Part shown: positions 7,682 to 15,913 of the stretch, one piece after another | Position numbering within the stretch: position 1 is the stretch's first letter | Layout: each line of letters opens with the position of its first letter | NCBI GenBank assembly: GCA_036375715.1 | Contig: DASVBS010000034.1 | Coordinates: 1 to 64,000 of the forward strand | Reading direction: 5' to 3' | DNA: 64,000 bases | Source: Longimicrobiaceae bacterium | Lineage (GTDB): Bacteria; Gemmatimonadota; Gemmatimonadetes; Longimicrobiales; Longimicrobiaceae | Made by a program: the position numbers and the translations under genes | The notes under the pieces: generated by a model | Database searches by the model: none | Seen by the model: only the letters and a program-made list of their open reading frames with translations | Told to the model about the DNA's origin: nothing

Positions 7682-9748
7682 ATGACGTTACCGCTCTACC
7701 GGGCCGCGACCGCTCCAGCGGCGGCGGTGATGATGATGACGCTCCTCGTCGCCTGCACCGCTGGGCGGAACACGCCGTCCATGACAGCCACGCCCGCCGC
7801 TCTGCAGGACGCTCCCGTGGCGGCACTGAACGTGGACGTCCTGGTCTACGGCGGCACCTCGGCCGGTGTGATCGCCGCCTACACGGCCCGCATGTACGGC
7901 AAGTCGGTGCTGCTCGTCGAGCCGGGGCGACACCTGGGCGGCATGAGCTCGGGGGGCCTCGGCCAGACCGACATCGGCAACAAGTACGCGGTCACGGGTC
8001 TGGGCCTCGACTTCTACCGCCGTGTCGGCCGCGTCTACGGCCGCTTCGAGGCGTGGCAGTTCGAGCCCAAGGTGGCCGAGCAGGTCTTCGAGAGCTACGT
8101 CGACGAGGCGGAGGTGGAGGTGCTCTTCTCGCGCCGTCTGAAGTCTCTGTCGAAGGAGGGCACGGACATCCGCACCGTCACCCTCGAATACGCGGGTGGG
8201 GGTGGGGGAGCGCCCGATCTGGTGGTGGCCGCGCGGCAGTTCATCGACGCCAGCTACGAGGGGGACCTGATGGCGATGGCGGGCGCCTCGTACGTCGTGG
8301 GTCGTGAGGGGAACGAAGTCTATGGTGAGACGATCGACGGCGTGCAGCTCATGACCGGCCACCAGTTTCCCGACGGGGTCGATCCGTACGTGGTCGAGGG
8401 GGACTCCACCAGCGGCCTCCTCCCGGAGATCAGCGGGGTAGGGGTAGAGCCGAACGGCACCGGCGACCGGAAGGTCCAGGCGTACAACTTCCGCATGGCC
8501 CTCTGCCAGGGCGACAACCGCATCCCCATTTCGGCGCCGGAGGGCTACGACCCGCGGCGCTACGAGTTGCTGGTGCGCCTGATGGAGGCGCGGCCGTGGG
8601 ACAGTCTGGAGAACGGCTTCATCATCAGCCGCATGCCCAATGGGAAGACGGACTGGAACAACCGCGGCGGCTTCTCCACTGATTTCATCGGCCGAAACTG
8701 GGATTACCCCGAGGCCGATTACGCCACTCGCGACAGCATCTGGAGGGAGCACGAGCGCTACCAGAAGGGCCTGCTGTACTTTATCGCTACCGATCCACGC
8801 GTTCCTGAGATCATCCGTGAGGAGATGCGCAGCTGGGGCTACTGCCCCGATGAGTTCCTCGACACGGATGGGTGGCCGCATCAGCTCTATGTGCGAGAGG
8901 CGCGCCGACTGGTGGGTGAATACGTCATGACCGAGCACAACGCCCGCGGCACCGAGGTCGCGCCGGACGCGGTCGGCATGGCGGCCTACACCATGGACAG
9001 CCACAATACCCAGCGCGTGGTGGTGAACGGGATGGTGAAGAACGAGGGGAACGTCGAGGTCGGCGGATTTCCGCCCTACCCGATCTCATATCGCTCCCTG
9101 ACACCCAAACGCGAAGAGGTCACCAATCTGCTCGTCCCCGTGGCGCTCTCCGCCAGCCACATCGCCTTCGGGTCGATCCGGATGGAGCCCGTCTACATGG
9201 TTCTCGGTCAGGCCACGGCGGTAGCGGCGACGATGGCGATCGATGCCGGTGTTGCTGTGCAGGAGATCGACGTACCGGCGCTGCAGCAGGAGCTGCGTGA
9301 GAATCCGCTTGCGGACGGCAGTACGCCCGAGGTCCTGGTGGACGATAGCTACACCGAGCAGGTGACGATCCGCGGCGAGTGGGAGCGGGAGCAGCCGAGC
9401 GGCACGTACGGGCTGTCCGTTCTACGCAGTGAAGGTGGGGACGGAGGCTCGGTGCGCTTCACGCCCGAGATCCGTACGGCGGGTCTATACACGGTCTACC
9501 TGTACTGGCCGGCAGTCGACGGCCTGGCGAGCAATGCTCCGGTTGCAATACGGCATGCAGGTGGAACCGAGGAGCGCACGATCGACCTGCGGCGCGAGAC
9601 CGAGGGCGTGCAGCACGGGATCGTGTCGTGGGTGTCGCTGGGCGAGTACTCGTTCGACCCCGCGCAGGAGGCGTGGCTGGAGATCGGCACGCAGGGCGCC
9701 GACGGTGCAGTGCTGGCGGATGCAGTGTTGTTCGTGCCCGTGCGGTAG
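7682..9748 (+). CDS. FAD-dependent oxidoreductase lipoprotein with C-terminal golvesin-like domain
   Basis: 688 residues. The signal peptide ends in lipobox LVAC (Cys25), so it is probably lipid-anchored outside the cytoplasm. The FAD-binding Rossmann motif is VYGGTSAGVIAA (about 55-66), with the ribose-binding Glu80 in LLVEPGRHLGGM; this is the FAD_oxidored (PF12831) family. The C-terminal 140 residues, starting near DDSYTEQVTIRG, form a beta-rich module like the golvesin/xanthan-lyase CBM-type domain. Ten bases separate it from the downstream Gfo/Idh/MocA gene, so the two are probably an operon for oxidising an extracytoplasmic sugar or related compound. Confidence 0.85.
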   Translation: MTLPLYRAATAPAAAVMMMTLLVACTAGRNTPSMTATPAALQDAPVAALNVDVLVYGGTSAGVIAAYTARMYGKSVLLVEPGRHLGGMSSGGLGQTDIGNKYAVTGLGLDFYRRVGRVYGRFEAWQFEPKVAEQVFESYVDEAEVEVLFSRRLKSLSKEGTDIRTVTLEYAGGGGGAPDLVVAARQFIDASYEGDLMAMAGASYVVGREGNEVYGETIDGVQLMTGHQFPDGVDPYVVEGDSTSGLLPEISGVGVEPNGTGDRKVQAYNFRMALCQGDNRIPISAPEGYDPRRYELLVRLMEARPWDSLENGFIISRMPNGKTDWNNRGGFSTDFIGRNWDYPEADYATRDSIWREHERYQKGLLYFIATDPRVPEIIREEMRSWGYCPDEFLDTDGWPHQLYVREARRLVGEYVMTEHNARGTEVAPDAVGMAAYTMDSHNTQRVVVNGMVKNEGNVEVGGFPPYPISYRSLTPKREEVTNLLVPVALSASHIAFGSIRMEPVYMVLGQATAVAATMAIDAGVAVQEIDVPALQQELRENPLADGSTPEVLVDDSYTEQVTIRGEWEREQPSGTYGLSVLRSEGGDGGSVRFTPEIRTAGLYTVYLYWPAVDGLASNAPVAIRHAGGTEERTIDLRRETEGVQHGIVSWVSLGEYSFDPAQEAWLEIGTQGADGAVLADAVLFVPVR

Positions 9749-9759
9749 AGGAGAGTTCG

Positions 9760-11109
9760 ATGAACCCGACTTCCAAGACCCCGAACAGACACGCTGGAGA
9801 CGCCGTCCTCGACCGGCGTAGCTTCCTCCGACGCTCCGGCGCCGGACTGCTCGGCCTGACGGCCCTCGACTACCGGATGCTGGCGCGGGGATTCGGCGCG
9901 AGCGGCGCCTCCGCGGCCGACCGCATCGTGCTGGGATTCATCGGTGTGGGCGGGATGGGGATGTCGCGCCTGCGCGGCTTCCTCGAGCAACCGGACGTGG
10001 ACGTCGCCGCTGTTTGTGATGTCGACGCCAACCACGTCGAGGAGGCCATCGCTTTCGTGCAGGAGCGTGGGCGGCGGTTGCCCAAGGCCTTCCATGACTA
10101 CCGCGATCTACTGAACGAGTCGGACATCGACGCCGTGGTCGTGATCACTCCCGACCACTGGCACGCCATCCCCACGGTGCACGCCTGCGAAGCGGGGAAG
10201 GACGTCTTCGTGGAGAAGCCGCTGAGCTACAGCATCCCCGAGGGGCGGGCGATGGCGGATGCCGCGGCGCGTTACCAGCGCGTGACCCAGATGGGAAACC
10301 ACATCCACAACGACCTCCCCAACTATCGTCGCGTGGTGGAGCGGGTGAAGAGCGGCCAGCTCGGCAAGGTGACCCGTGTTCACCTCTGGAAGGCCTCCAA
10401 CACCGAAGGTCGGGGCAATCCGCCCGACGGCACGCCACCTCCCGGGCTGGACTACGATTTCTGGCTCGGAGTCGCTCCCCGCCGGCCGTACAACCCGCTG
10501 CGCTCCCACTTTACCTGGCGCTACTTCTGGGATTATTCCGGCGGCGAGTTCATGGACTTCTGGTGCCACATCGCGGACGTGGCGTATTGGGCCCTCGATC
10601 TGAAGGCGCCGGAGACGGTCTCGGCGATCGGCGGACGGTTCCACCTCGACGACGGCACCGAGACGCCCGACACGATGGAAGCGCAGCTCGCTTTTCCCGG
10701 TCTGAATTTCGTCTTCCGCCTGCACCCCCGGCCGTTGCCTGGCTTCGAGCACATGGGCCACATCGGCTGCGTGTTCGAGGGGACCCAGGCGACGCTGGTG
10801 ACCTCGTACGACCGGCACGAGGTGTACGTGGACGGGAAGAAGCAGGAGGAGCTACCCGAGCCGTCGGTGCACATTCCCGATTCTCCGGGCCACCTGCGCG
10901 AGTTCCTCGATGGCATCCGCTCGCGGAACCTGAACACCACGTGCAACGTCGGCTACGGGCATCAACTCACCAAGGCAGGCCTGCTGGCCAATATCGCGCT
11001 TCGCAGCGGCGGGTCGGTTCGCTGGGACGACGAGAGGGAGGCCATCGTGGACAATCCGGAGGCGCAGCGGCTGCTGCGCGAGTCCTGGCGCCTGCCGTGG
11101 GTGTTGTGA
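9760..11109 (+). CDS. Gfo/Idh/MocA-family oxidoreductase, Tat-exported
   Basis: 449 residues. ATG 9760 is chosen because AGGAG (9750-9754) precedes it; the frame upstream overlaps the previous gene. The N-terminus has a twin-arginine signal, DRRSFLRRSGAGLLGL. The Rossmann motif LGFIGVGGMGMSRLRG binds NAD(P). The family box VEKPLSY (Lys is the conserved catalytic residue) and the later region YFWDYSGGEFMDFWCH with its His follow. Length suits this family. Pairing with the FAD-dependent lipoprotein suggests joint oxidation of a sugar in the periplasm; the substrate is unknown. Confidence 0.9.
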   Translation: MNPTSKTPNRHAGDAVLDRRSFLRRSGAGLLGLTALDYRMLARGFGASGASAADRIVLGFIGVGGMGMSRLRGFLEQPDVDVAAVCDVDANHVEEAIAFVQERGRRLPKAFHDYRDLLNESDIDAVVVITPDHWHAIPTVHACEAGKDVFVEKPLSYSIPEGRAMADAAARYQRVTQMGNHIHNDLPNYRRVVERVKSGQLGKVTRVHLWKASNTEGRGNPPDGTPPPGLDYDFWLGVAPRRPYNPLRSHFTWRYFWDYSGGEFMDFWCHIADVAYWALDLKAPETVSAIGGRFHLDDGTETPDTMEAQLAFPGLNFVFRLHPRPLPGFEHMGHIGCVFEGTQATLVTSYDRHEVYVDGKKQEELPEPSVHIPDSPGHLREFLDGIRSRNLNTTCNVGYGHQLTKAGLLANIALRSGGSVRWDDEREAIVDNPEAQRLLRESWRLPWVL

Positions 11110-11140
11110 AGGCTCGGTAACGGCAGGAGCGGTAAAGAGG

Positions 11141-11163
11141 GGTAACCACAGAGGTTACAGAGG
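11141..11163. repeat. CACAGAGGTTACAGAGG repeat, copy 1
   Basis: A 23-base sequence beginning GGTAACCACAGAGG is repeated exactly at 14215-14237. A 17-base part, with one mismatch, occurs at 15918-15934. The unit is built of CAGAGG steps and leads into the larger inverted repeat at 11169-11315. Confidence 0.75.
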
Positions 11164-11168
11164 GCTGC

Positions 11169-11315
11169 ACAGAGGTCACAGAGGCTAGCACGGAGGGCGC
11201 AGAGGACGGAAACCGATAATTACGAATTACGAATTACGAATTACAGGCTTCGCCCAATTTCGTATCGCGGCTCGTTGTCCTCTGCGCCCTCCGTGTTAGC
11301 CTCTGCGACCTCTGT
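11169..11315. repeat. 39-bp inverted repeat enclosing an AATTACG tandem repeat
   Basis: The left arm 11169-11207 (begins ACAGAGGTCACAGAGGC) and the right arm 11277-11315 are reverse complements over 39 bases with two mismatches. The 69-base spacer holds four AATTACG units at 11216-11244. The structure could form a long hairpin in RNA or DNA. It sits between the Gfo/Idh/MocA gene and a VOC gene and has no coding content. It resembles a small non-autonomous repeat element rather than an insertion sequence. Confidence 0.8.
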
Positions 11316-11347
11316 ATTTAACATCTACTCTCGACTACGCGACCTTA

Positions 11348-11758
11348 GTGACAAACGAGACCTCGCCGCCGGTCATTTCGTTGATGCTTGCAGTGCGGAG
11401 CGCGCCGGCCGCGGTCGCCTGGTACAAACGCGCCCTGGGCGCGACCGAGTTGTGGAACCTGGGCTCTGTGGCGGGGCTGGAGATCGGCGGTGCCCGCTTC
11501 TTTGTCGGGGAACCGGCTGCGAACGGATGGGAGAGTCCTGAGGCTCTGGGGACGACCACCTTGCGAGTAGAGGTCTTCTGCGACGATCCCGACGCATTCA
11601 TCAGGCGGGCCGTGGAGGCGGGTGCCAACGGAGATTTCGACCCCATCCGCGATCACCTGGCCCCCTGGGGAACTCACCGTCAGGGCGGATTCCTGGACCC
11701 CTTCGGACATATCTGGTTCGTGGGGGACAGGTCACCTCTGCAGCGGTTTGCGCAGTAG
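11348..11758 (+). CDS. VOC-family protein (PhnB/glyoxalase-like)
   Basis: 136 residues with a GTG start at 11348, close after the repeat element. The opening VISLMLAVRSAPAAVAWYKR and the closing GGFLDPFGHIWFVGD are characteristic of the PhnB-like VOC subgroup. The middle strand TTTLRVEVFCDDPD begins the second beta-alpha-beta repeat. Probably a small-ligand-binding or metal-dependent enzyme of unknown substrate. Confidence 0.88.
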   Translation: MTNETSPPVISLMLAVRSAPAAVAWYKRALGATELWNLGSVAGLEIGGARFFVGEPAANGWESPEALGTTTLRVEVFCDDPDAFIRRAVEAGANGDFDPIRDHLAPWGTHRQGGFLDPFGHIWFVGDRSPLQRFAQ

Positions 11759-12389
11759 TTGGTTCAGGGCGAGCTCCCGCCGGGCGCGATGCTCACCAGT
11801 TCAGCACTTTTCTACCCGATCAGTGCGTTCGCCCGTGGGAAGAACGCGTCCCAGTACCGGCCGTTTCGGTCCTACATCAGTTCGGAGCGACTCGCGCGTA
11901 AGCCCCTGCCATAATTGCATTTGCTGCATTAGCGGCCACTCGGCACCCGCCTCGCATTGGGAGAAGGCAAAGCTCGTCGAAGCACCACCTTCATCCAGCG
12001 AGGTTGCCATGCGTTCTCTCAAAGACCACTTCAACCGCTTCGAGCGTTTCTTCGGACGGCGGGAAATGGTTCCCGGACTCGCCAACTGGAGGCGCTCACT
12101 GCCACCCGTGCTTCGCCGGGTCTGACCAAGGCTTGCAGCGATCGCCGAGCGGAGGCATTGTATCCTCTGCTCGGCAACGCTCGGCGCGATCTCTACAGGT
12201 GCTCCAAACTGATCTTCAGCCAATAAGGGACGCCGAATCTTCCACGACCGCGCTCCTCCAAATCTCGCACCGGTAGTCCGTCAATGGGACCGGTGTGCTC
12301 CGGCGATCTCCTCCACAGCTTCTCACCCAGACACCGTGCTCATTCCTCCTGCCCCTCGAGTAGCCTCACCCGAACGCGGACAGGTCACT
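11759..12389. other. Gap of about 630 bases without a recognised gene
   Basis: The only plausible short frame is 12009-12125 (38 residues, rich in Arg and Phe), which matches no family I know. Base composition is slightly lower in GC near 11900-11940. No terminator, RNA gene or repeat was recognised. Confidence 0.4.
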
Positions 12390-12854
12390 ATGGCGAAGAT
12401 CCGGTATATCGATCCCGCGCGGCCGACCCGGCGTTGGATCACTGCTGGACTCACCTTTGCCGGAGCAGCTGCCGGCGCAGTCGTGGGACTCGCGCTCACC
12501 GTGCTCGGTAAGATTGTAGGCGGCGCTCCGCCAGCGGACCTGGCCAACTATCTCTGGAATGCCGGTGTCTTTGGCGCGATGGGCGCCGTCATTGCTCCCA
12601 CCGTCTCCTGGGCGGTGCTCCGGCGTGCGCCTCTGTGGCGGGTGATCACCGAGCCGCTCCTGGCATCCGTGGCGGGGGCGGCGCTCGGTGTTCTCCTCGG
12701 TTCGCCGACGCTGTTCCTGCTCCTGACGCCCGCGGCGGCTGCGGCGGCCGTGGCGCGACTACACTTTACCTACCGGCCCAAGTCCGCCCCGGCTCTGCCG
12801 CGCGATCCTGCCGCTCAGCCCCAGGTTTTGCGTCGGGTAGAGGATGTGATATGA
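12390..12854 (+). CDS. Hypothetical membrane protein, about four TM segments
   Basis: 154 residues from ATG 12390 (MAKIRYIDPARPTRRW). Hydrophobic segments lie at about residues 17-36, 55-75, 85-103 and 103-122, rich in Ala and Gly. The tail is Pro/Arg-rich and soluble. No family or functional residues are recognised. An alternative upstream start at 12336 would add a non-conserved leader. Confidence 0.6.
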   Translation: MAKIRYIDPARPTRRWITAGLTFAGAAAGAVVGLALTVLGKIVGGAPPADLANYLWNAGVFGAMGAVIAPTVSWAVLRRAPLWRVITEPLLASVAGAALGVLLGSPTLFLLLTPAAAAAAVARLHFTYRPKSAPALPRDPAAQPQVLRRVEDVI

Positions 12855-12954
12855 TTTTTCTGGGTGCACCTCGCCCGAGTTGAAGCTTCCGAACGCCGCA
12901 GGCCGCAGCGTTGCGCCATGGCACCTCCTCTCATCCCACTCCCTGTCCCGCGCC

Positions 12955-13302
12955 ATGAAGCTCAACCACCTCAACCTGGCGGTCACCGACGTTCGCGCCG
13001 CGAGCGAGTTCCTGGAGAAATACCTGGGGATGCGTCGTGTCGGCGGGAACGCGGGCATGGCGTTCCTGACCGATGCGCCGGACCGATGGGGGTTCGTCCT
13101 GACCCTGATGAAAGCGCGCCAGGTCGATTACCCGGGCAACTTCCACGTCGGGTTCTTCGTGGAAAGCGCCGAGAATGTGGACGACATCAACCGTCGACTC
13201 AGAGAGGACGGCTTCGAAGCTCCCCTCCCGGAGGATACGGGGCACAGCTACGGCTTCTATATGAAGGCGCCCGGAGGATTCACGGTTGAGATAGGGGCGT
13301 GA
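12955..13302 (+). CDS. VOC-family protein (glyoxalase-like)
   Basis: 115 residues. ATG 12955 opens MKLNHLNLAVTDVRAASEFL, the canonical VOC start with a His. FHVGFFVESAENVDDINRRL is the second repeat and the final strand GGFTVEIGA carries the Glu ligand. The stop codon overlaps the GTG start of the next GNAT gene (GTGA, 13299-13302), so the two are translationally coupled. A metal-dependent function is plausible; the substrate is unknown. Confidence 0.88.
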   Translation: MKLNHLNLAVTDVRAASEFLEKYLGMRRVGGNAGMAFLTDAPDRWGFVLTLMKARQVDYPGNFHVGFFVESAENVDDINRRLREDGFEAPLPEDTGHSYGFYMKAPGGFTVEIGA

Positions 13303-13886
13303 CGTACATCTCCTATCTACCCCATCCTCCCTCGAAGGCTCTCGTCGATGGGGACCTGGAGCTTTCGATGCCGTCTCCGGCCGATGCTCCGGCGCTGGCC
13401 GCGTACGGTGCTGATCCGGTGCTTCTGGAGGGCATCTGGGTCTCCGGATCGCCGCCCCTTGGAGACCCGTATGCCTGGGCTTGCGCGCGCATCGATGAGT
13501 TTCTGGCGGGATGGTGTCCGCCGGGCGGACCGCACGGCGCCACGCTGGCGATCCGGGAGCGCGGCCGTCTGGTCGGCTTCGTTTATATGTCGCGACGCGA
13601 GGGTTGCGAGCTCGAGCTCGCTTATGGAATCGCGCCGCCGGAGCGGGGGAAGGGGTTGGCAACCAGAGCGGCCCTCCTGGCGACCTCCTGGGCACTGGAA
13701 GAGGGCGACTTTGATCGCGTTCTCCTGTACGTAGACGAAGATCACTCGGCCGGACACCGAGTAGCCGCAAAGGCTGGGTTTCGTCAGATCGAGCGTGTCG
13801 TCAACCGCATCGAACAGACCGGTGAAACCTTCGTCCAGGTCGTGTACGTCAGAACGAGAAAGGGCGACGACCCTGATTCGACCTGA
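13299..13886 (+). CDS. GNAT-family N-acetyltransferase
   Basis: 195 residues, GTG start overlapping the upstream VOC stop by four bases. The core motifs are RGRLVGFVYMS (strand 4), LAYGIAPPERGKGLATRAA (acetyl-CoA-binding loop) and RVLLYVDEDHSAGHRVAAKAG (last helix). This is the RimJ/RimL-like form. It transfers an acetyl group from acetyl-CoA to an amine; the acceptor is unknown. Coupling to a VOC protein resembles small detoxification pairs, but that is inference. Confidence 0.88.
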   Translation: MTYISYLPHPPSKALVDGDLELSMPSPADAPALAAYGADPVLLEGIWVSGSPPLGDPYAWACARIDEFLAGWCPPGGPHGATLAIRERGRLVGFVYMSRREGCELELAYGIAPPERGKGLATRAALLATSWALEEGDFDRVLLYVDEDHSAGHRVAAKAGFRQIERVVNRIEQTGETFVQVVYVRTRKGDDPDST

Positions 13887-14051
13887 CTGAGTGTACAACA
13901 TAACCCTCAAATCGTGGCGTCCGCGGGCCCCTGTAGACGGTTTGCGTGGGCTTCCTCCTCCCCTTCCTCCTCCCGGACCTTTCAATGCTCGGCTGCCGCG
14001 TCGGGGCCGTGGCGTACAAACTCGGCCACGTCTGCACCGTTCCCGCGGCAC

Positions 14052-14219
14052 GACGACGCCCGCATTCTCGTCTACAAGGCCACCGCACGCTGGAATTATC
14101 AGGAGCAACCCATTGTCGTCTATTGCAGCAGCACGTATGTACCGGATGAATCTGGCTGGAAGCTTGCATTCCATCAGCAGACGGATGTGCTTAGCGAGGG
14201 AGGGCATAAAGGGCGGTAA
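14052..14219 (+). pseudogene. NTF2-like/DUF4440-type remnant (C-terminal half)
   Basis: The frame 14052-14219 reads DDARILVYKATARWNYQEQ, then VVYCSSTYVPDESGWKLAFH ending in Q-Q-T. This is the last three-strand unit of DUF4440/SnoaL proteins (usual form Y-x-x-T-A-R ... S-S-x-Y-V ... G-G-W-K-L-x-H-Q-Q-T). The N-terminal half is absent or scrambled in other frames. It lies directly upstream of the repeat at 14215 and an intact NTF2-like gene, so it may be a decayed relative. Confidence 0.55.
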
Positions 14220-14237
14220 CCACAGAGGTTACAGAGG
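14215..14237. repeat. CACAGAGGTTACAGAGG repeat, copy 2
   Basis: Identical over 23 bases to 11141-11163. The following segment to about 14300 contains further GCAGAG and TCCTCTGTG pieces in opposite orientation, a degraded version of the inverted repeat seen near 11.2 kb. Confidence 0.75.
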
Positions 14238-14347
14238 ATTACATCGGGGACGCAGAGCGCGGAAACGGACAATGCGTCCTCTGTGCAACCGTCTGCGGTC
14301 AACAACGGACCCACGCGACCTCTCCTTCCTCCCACAGGAGATTGAAA

Positions 14348-14719
14348 TTGTCACCGAAAGACCTGGTTTCCGATTATCTCGCCCGCGTTCGGGCGAAGGA
14401 AGGATGGGAGAGCCTCCTCTCCGACGAGTTGCGGTTTACGAATTTTACTCACCCGGTGAAGCGCGTGGCCGGGAAGCAGGGGAGCATTGAAGGAATCCGG
14501 CGCTTCTACTCGATGGTGACGGCGCTGGAGGTCGAGCGCATCATTGCGGACGGCAAGCATGTCTGCGCGCTAACTCGCTACGAGCTGCAGCCGCCCGGTG
14601 GCCCGGCATTCGAAAGCCACGTTGCGGAAGTGTTCGAGGTGGAGGACGGGAAGATCACCTCGCTCGGCATCTATTTCGACAGCGCGCCGTACCCGAAGCC
14701 TCCGACCACCACCAGCTGA
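14348..14719 (+). CDS. NTF2-like (SnoaL-type) protein
   Basis: 123 residues with a TTG start at 14348; AGGAG at 14336-14340 is seven bases upstream, whereas the TTG at 14342 is too close. The helix DLVSDYLARVRAKEGWESLL is followed by FTNFTHPVKRVAGKQGSIEG and RRFYSMV. The closing VAEVFEVEDGKITSLGIYFD is the typical final pair of strands of SnoaL-like proteins. Activity is unknown. Confidence 0.8.
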   Translation: MSPKDLVSDYLARVRAKEGWESLLSDELRFTNFTHPVKRVAGKQGSIEGIRRFYSMVTALEVERIIADGKHVCALTRYELQPPGGPAFESHVAEVFEVEDGKITSLGIYFDSAPYPKPPTTTS

Positions 14720-14866
14720 GCTGGAGCCGATCCCATAGATGTTACCAGCCCGAATGGCGAAACCTGGACGGAGCAGGTCCGCGTATGGAGTGCACCCGGC
14801 AGACGATCTCATCCACGCCCACGCGGCCAACGGTCTGGCCGGTCTTCTGCTCGGACGCTGCTACCG

Positions 14867-15655
14867 ATGCCAGGTGAGAGAGTGACCGTCGACTCCATAG
14901 AGCTGTCGCAGGCCAGTGCAGTCCGCACCGCCCAGGCGGACGAGCTATTCTCCTTTCCGGGTCGCTGGGTCGGAGGGGGCAGTCTGATCCTGGGTCCCAT
15001 CCTGATCGCTAGCGGCGCACTGCTCCGGAGCCCGTTCCACTTCTTTGCCCCTCAGCAGCTCGCCGCTTACCAGGCGCACCCAACGCTGATCACCGCGGCG
15101 TACAGCCTCTATTCGATCGGCAGCGTCGTGCTGTGCTTCGGAATCATCGCCCTTGCGAATCTGATCGGGAGATGGAATCGAGTGTGGGCGGCATGGGCTG
15201 GCAGCCTCGCCGTCCTCGGTCTCTTCAACCGCACCTTCTCCGCGGGCGTGGACCACCTCGCCTTCCAGCTCGTCCGGGTTCAGAACCTGAACATGGCGGT
15301 CCAGGCCGTGTCTCACTCGTATCGGGCCTTTCACATCTTCCGGTACCTGAACGGCGCGATCATGATCGGGTGGGTGCTCCTGGCGATCGGCGCGTATCGC
15401 TCGGGCACGCTCGGGTGGTTCCGCTCCGTTGCACTCGGCCTCATGGTGATGCTTCCGATCGGCACCCTCAAAGGCACGGAGATTTGGTCGCTTGCCATCG
15501 TGGGGCTCTGCATTGCCCTGATCCCGCTCGGAATCTCGATGCTGCGCGGTGGCCTTCCCCTCAGCAGGCGGGCTAAGCTCTGGACCATCGTGGTGATTGC
15601 GTGGAGTATCATCCATGCCATCCTCACCATCCGGTTCCCGGTACTGATGAACTAG
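14867..15655 (+). CDS. Polytopic hypothetical membrane protein
   Basis: 262 residues with about seven hydrophobic segments (roughly 42-58, 82-106, 112-130, 160-185, 188-205, 210-228, 240-258). The N-terminus is soluble and polar. No transporter or enzyme motif is visible and I do not recognise the family. A GTG at 14882 is an alternative start. A small membrane-protein gene follows after 43 bases. Confidence 0.65.
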   Translation: MPGERVTVDSIELSQASAVRTAQADELFSFPGRWVGGGSLILGPILIASGALLRSPFHFFAPQQLAAYQAHPTLITAAYSLYSIGSVVLCFGIIALANLIGRWNRVWAAWAGSLAVLGLFNRTFSAGVDHLAFQLVRVQNLNMAVQAVSHSYRAFHIFRYLNGAIMIGWVLLAIGAYRSGTLGWFRSVALGLMVMLPIGTLKGTEIWSLAIVGLCIALIPLGISMLRGGLPLSRRAKLWTIVVIAWSIIHAILTIRFPVLMN

Positions 15656-15698
15656 CAGGTTTTCTACGGGTAGGTACTATCTGCGGGTACCTGTTGCG

Positions 15699-15887
15699 AT
15701 GCGTGCATTATTCGCGATTGTCGGCGCGCTGATCGCCTTGATCGGGCTCGTATGGCTGTTGCAGGGCATGGGCTTGCTGCCCGGCAGCTTCATGACGGGA
15801 CAGCGGCAGTGGGCGGTCTACGGAGCTGTGGCGATCGTCGCCGGCGTGATGATCATCCTGCTTTCGCGACGTCGCCTGCGCGACTGA
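15699..15887 (+). CDS. Small two-TM membrane protein
   Basis: 62 residues: a first segment ALFAIVGALIALIGLVWLLQ, a loop with GMGLLPGSFMTG, and a second segment YGAVAIVAGVMIILL ending in RRRLRD. This compact layout recurs in many bacterial genomes as a conserved small membrane protein of unknown role. Confidence 0.7.
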   Translation: MRALFAIVGALIALIGLVWLLQGMGLLPGSFMTGQRQWAVYGAVAIVAGVMIILLSRRRLRD

Positions 15888-15913
15888 ACTATTCGCGGTG
15901 AGGAGCTCGAAGG

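Noticed and set aside
7688-9004. Long minus-strand open frame antisense to the FAD oxidoreductase
   Set aside because: High GC creates long antisense frames; the plus-strand protein has clear FAD and lipobox motifs and the antisense text has no conserved block.
11216-11244. AATTACG tandem units as a CRISPR array
   Set aside because: Units are seven bases with no spacers of even length and no cas genes.
11141-11315. Insertion sequence
   Set aside because: The inverted arms enclose no transposase and only 69 bases.
12009-12125. 38-residue open frame as a gene
   Set aside because: No convincing RBS, no conserved motif and no hydrophobic segment.
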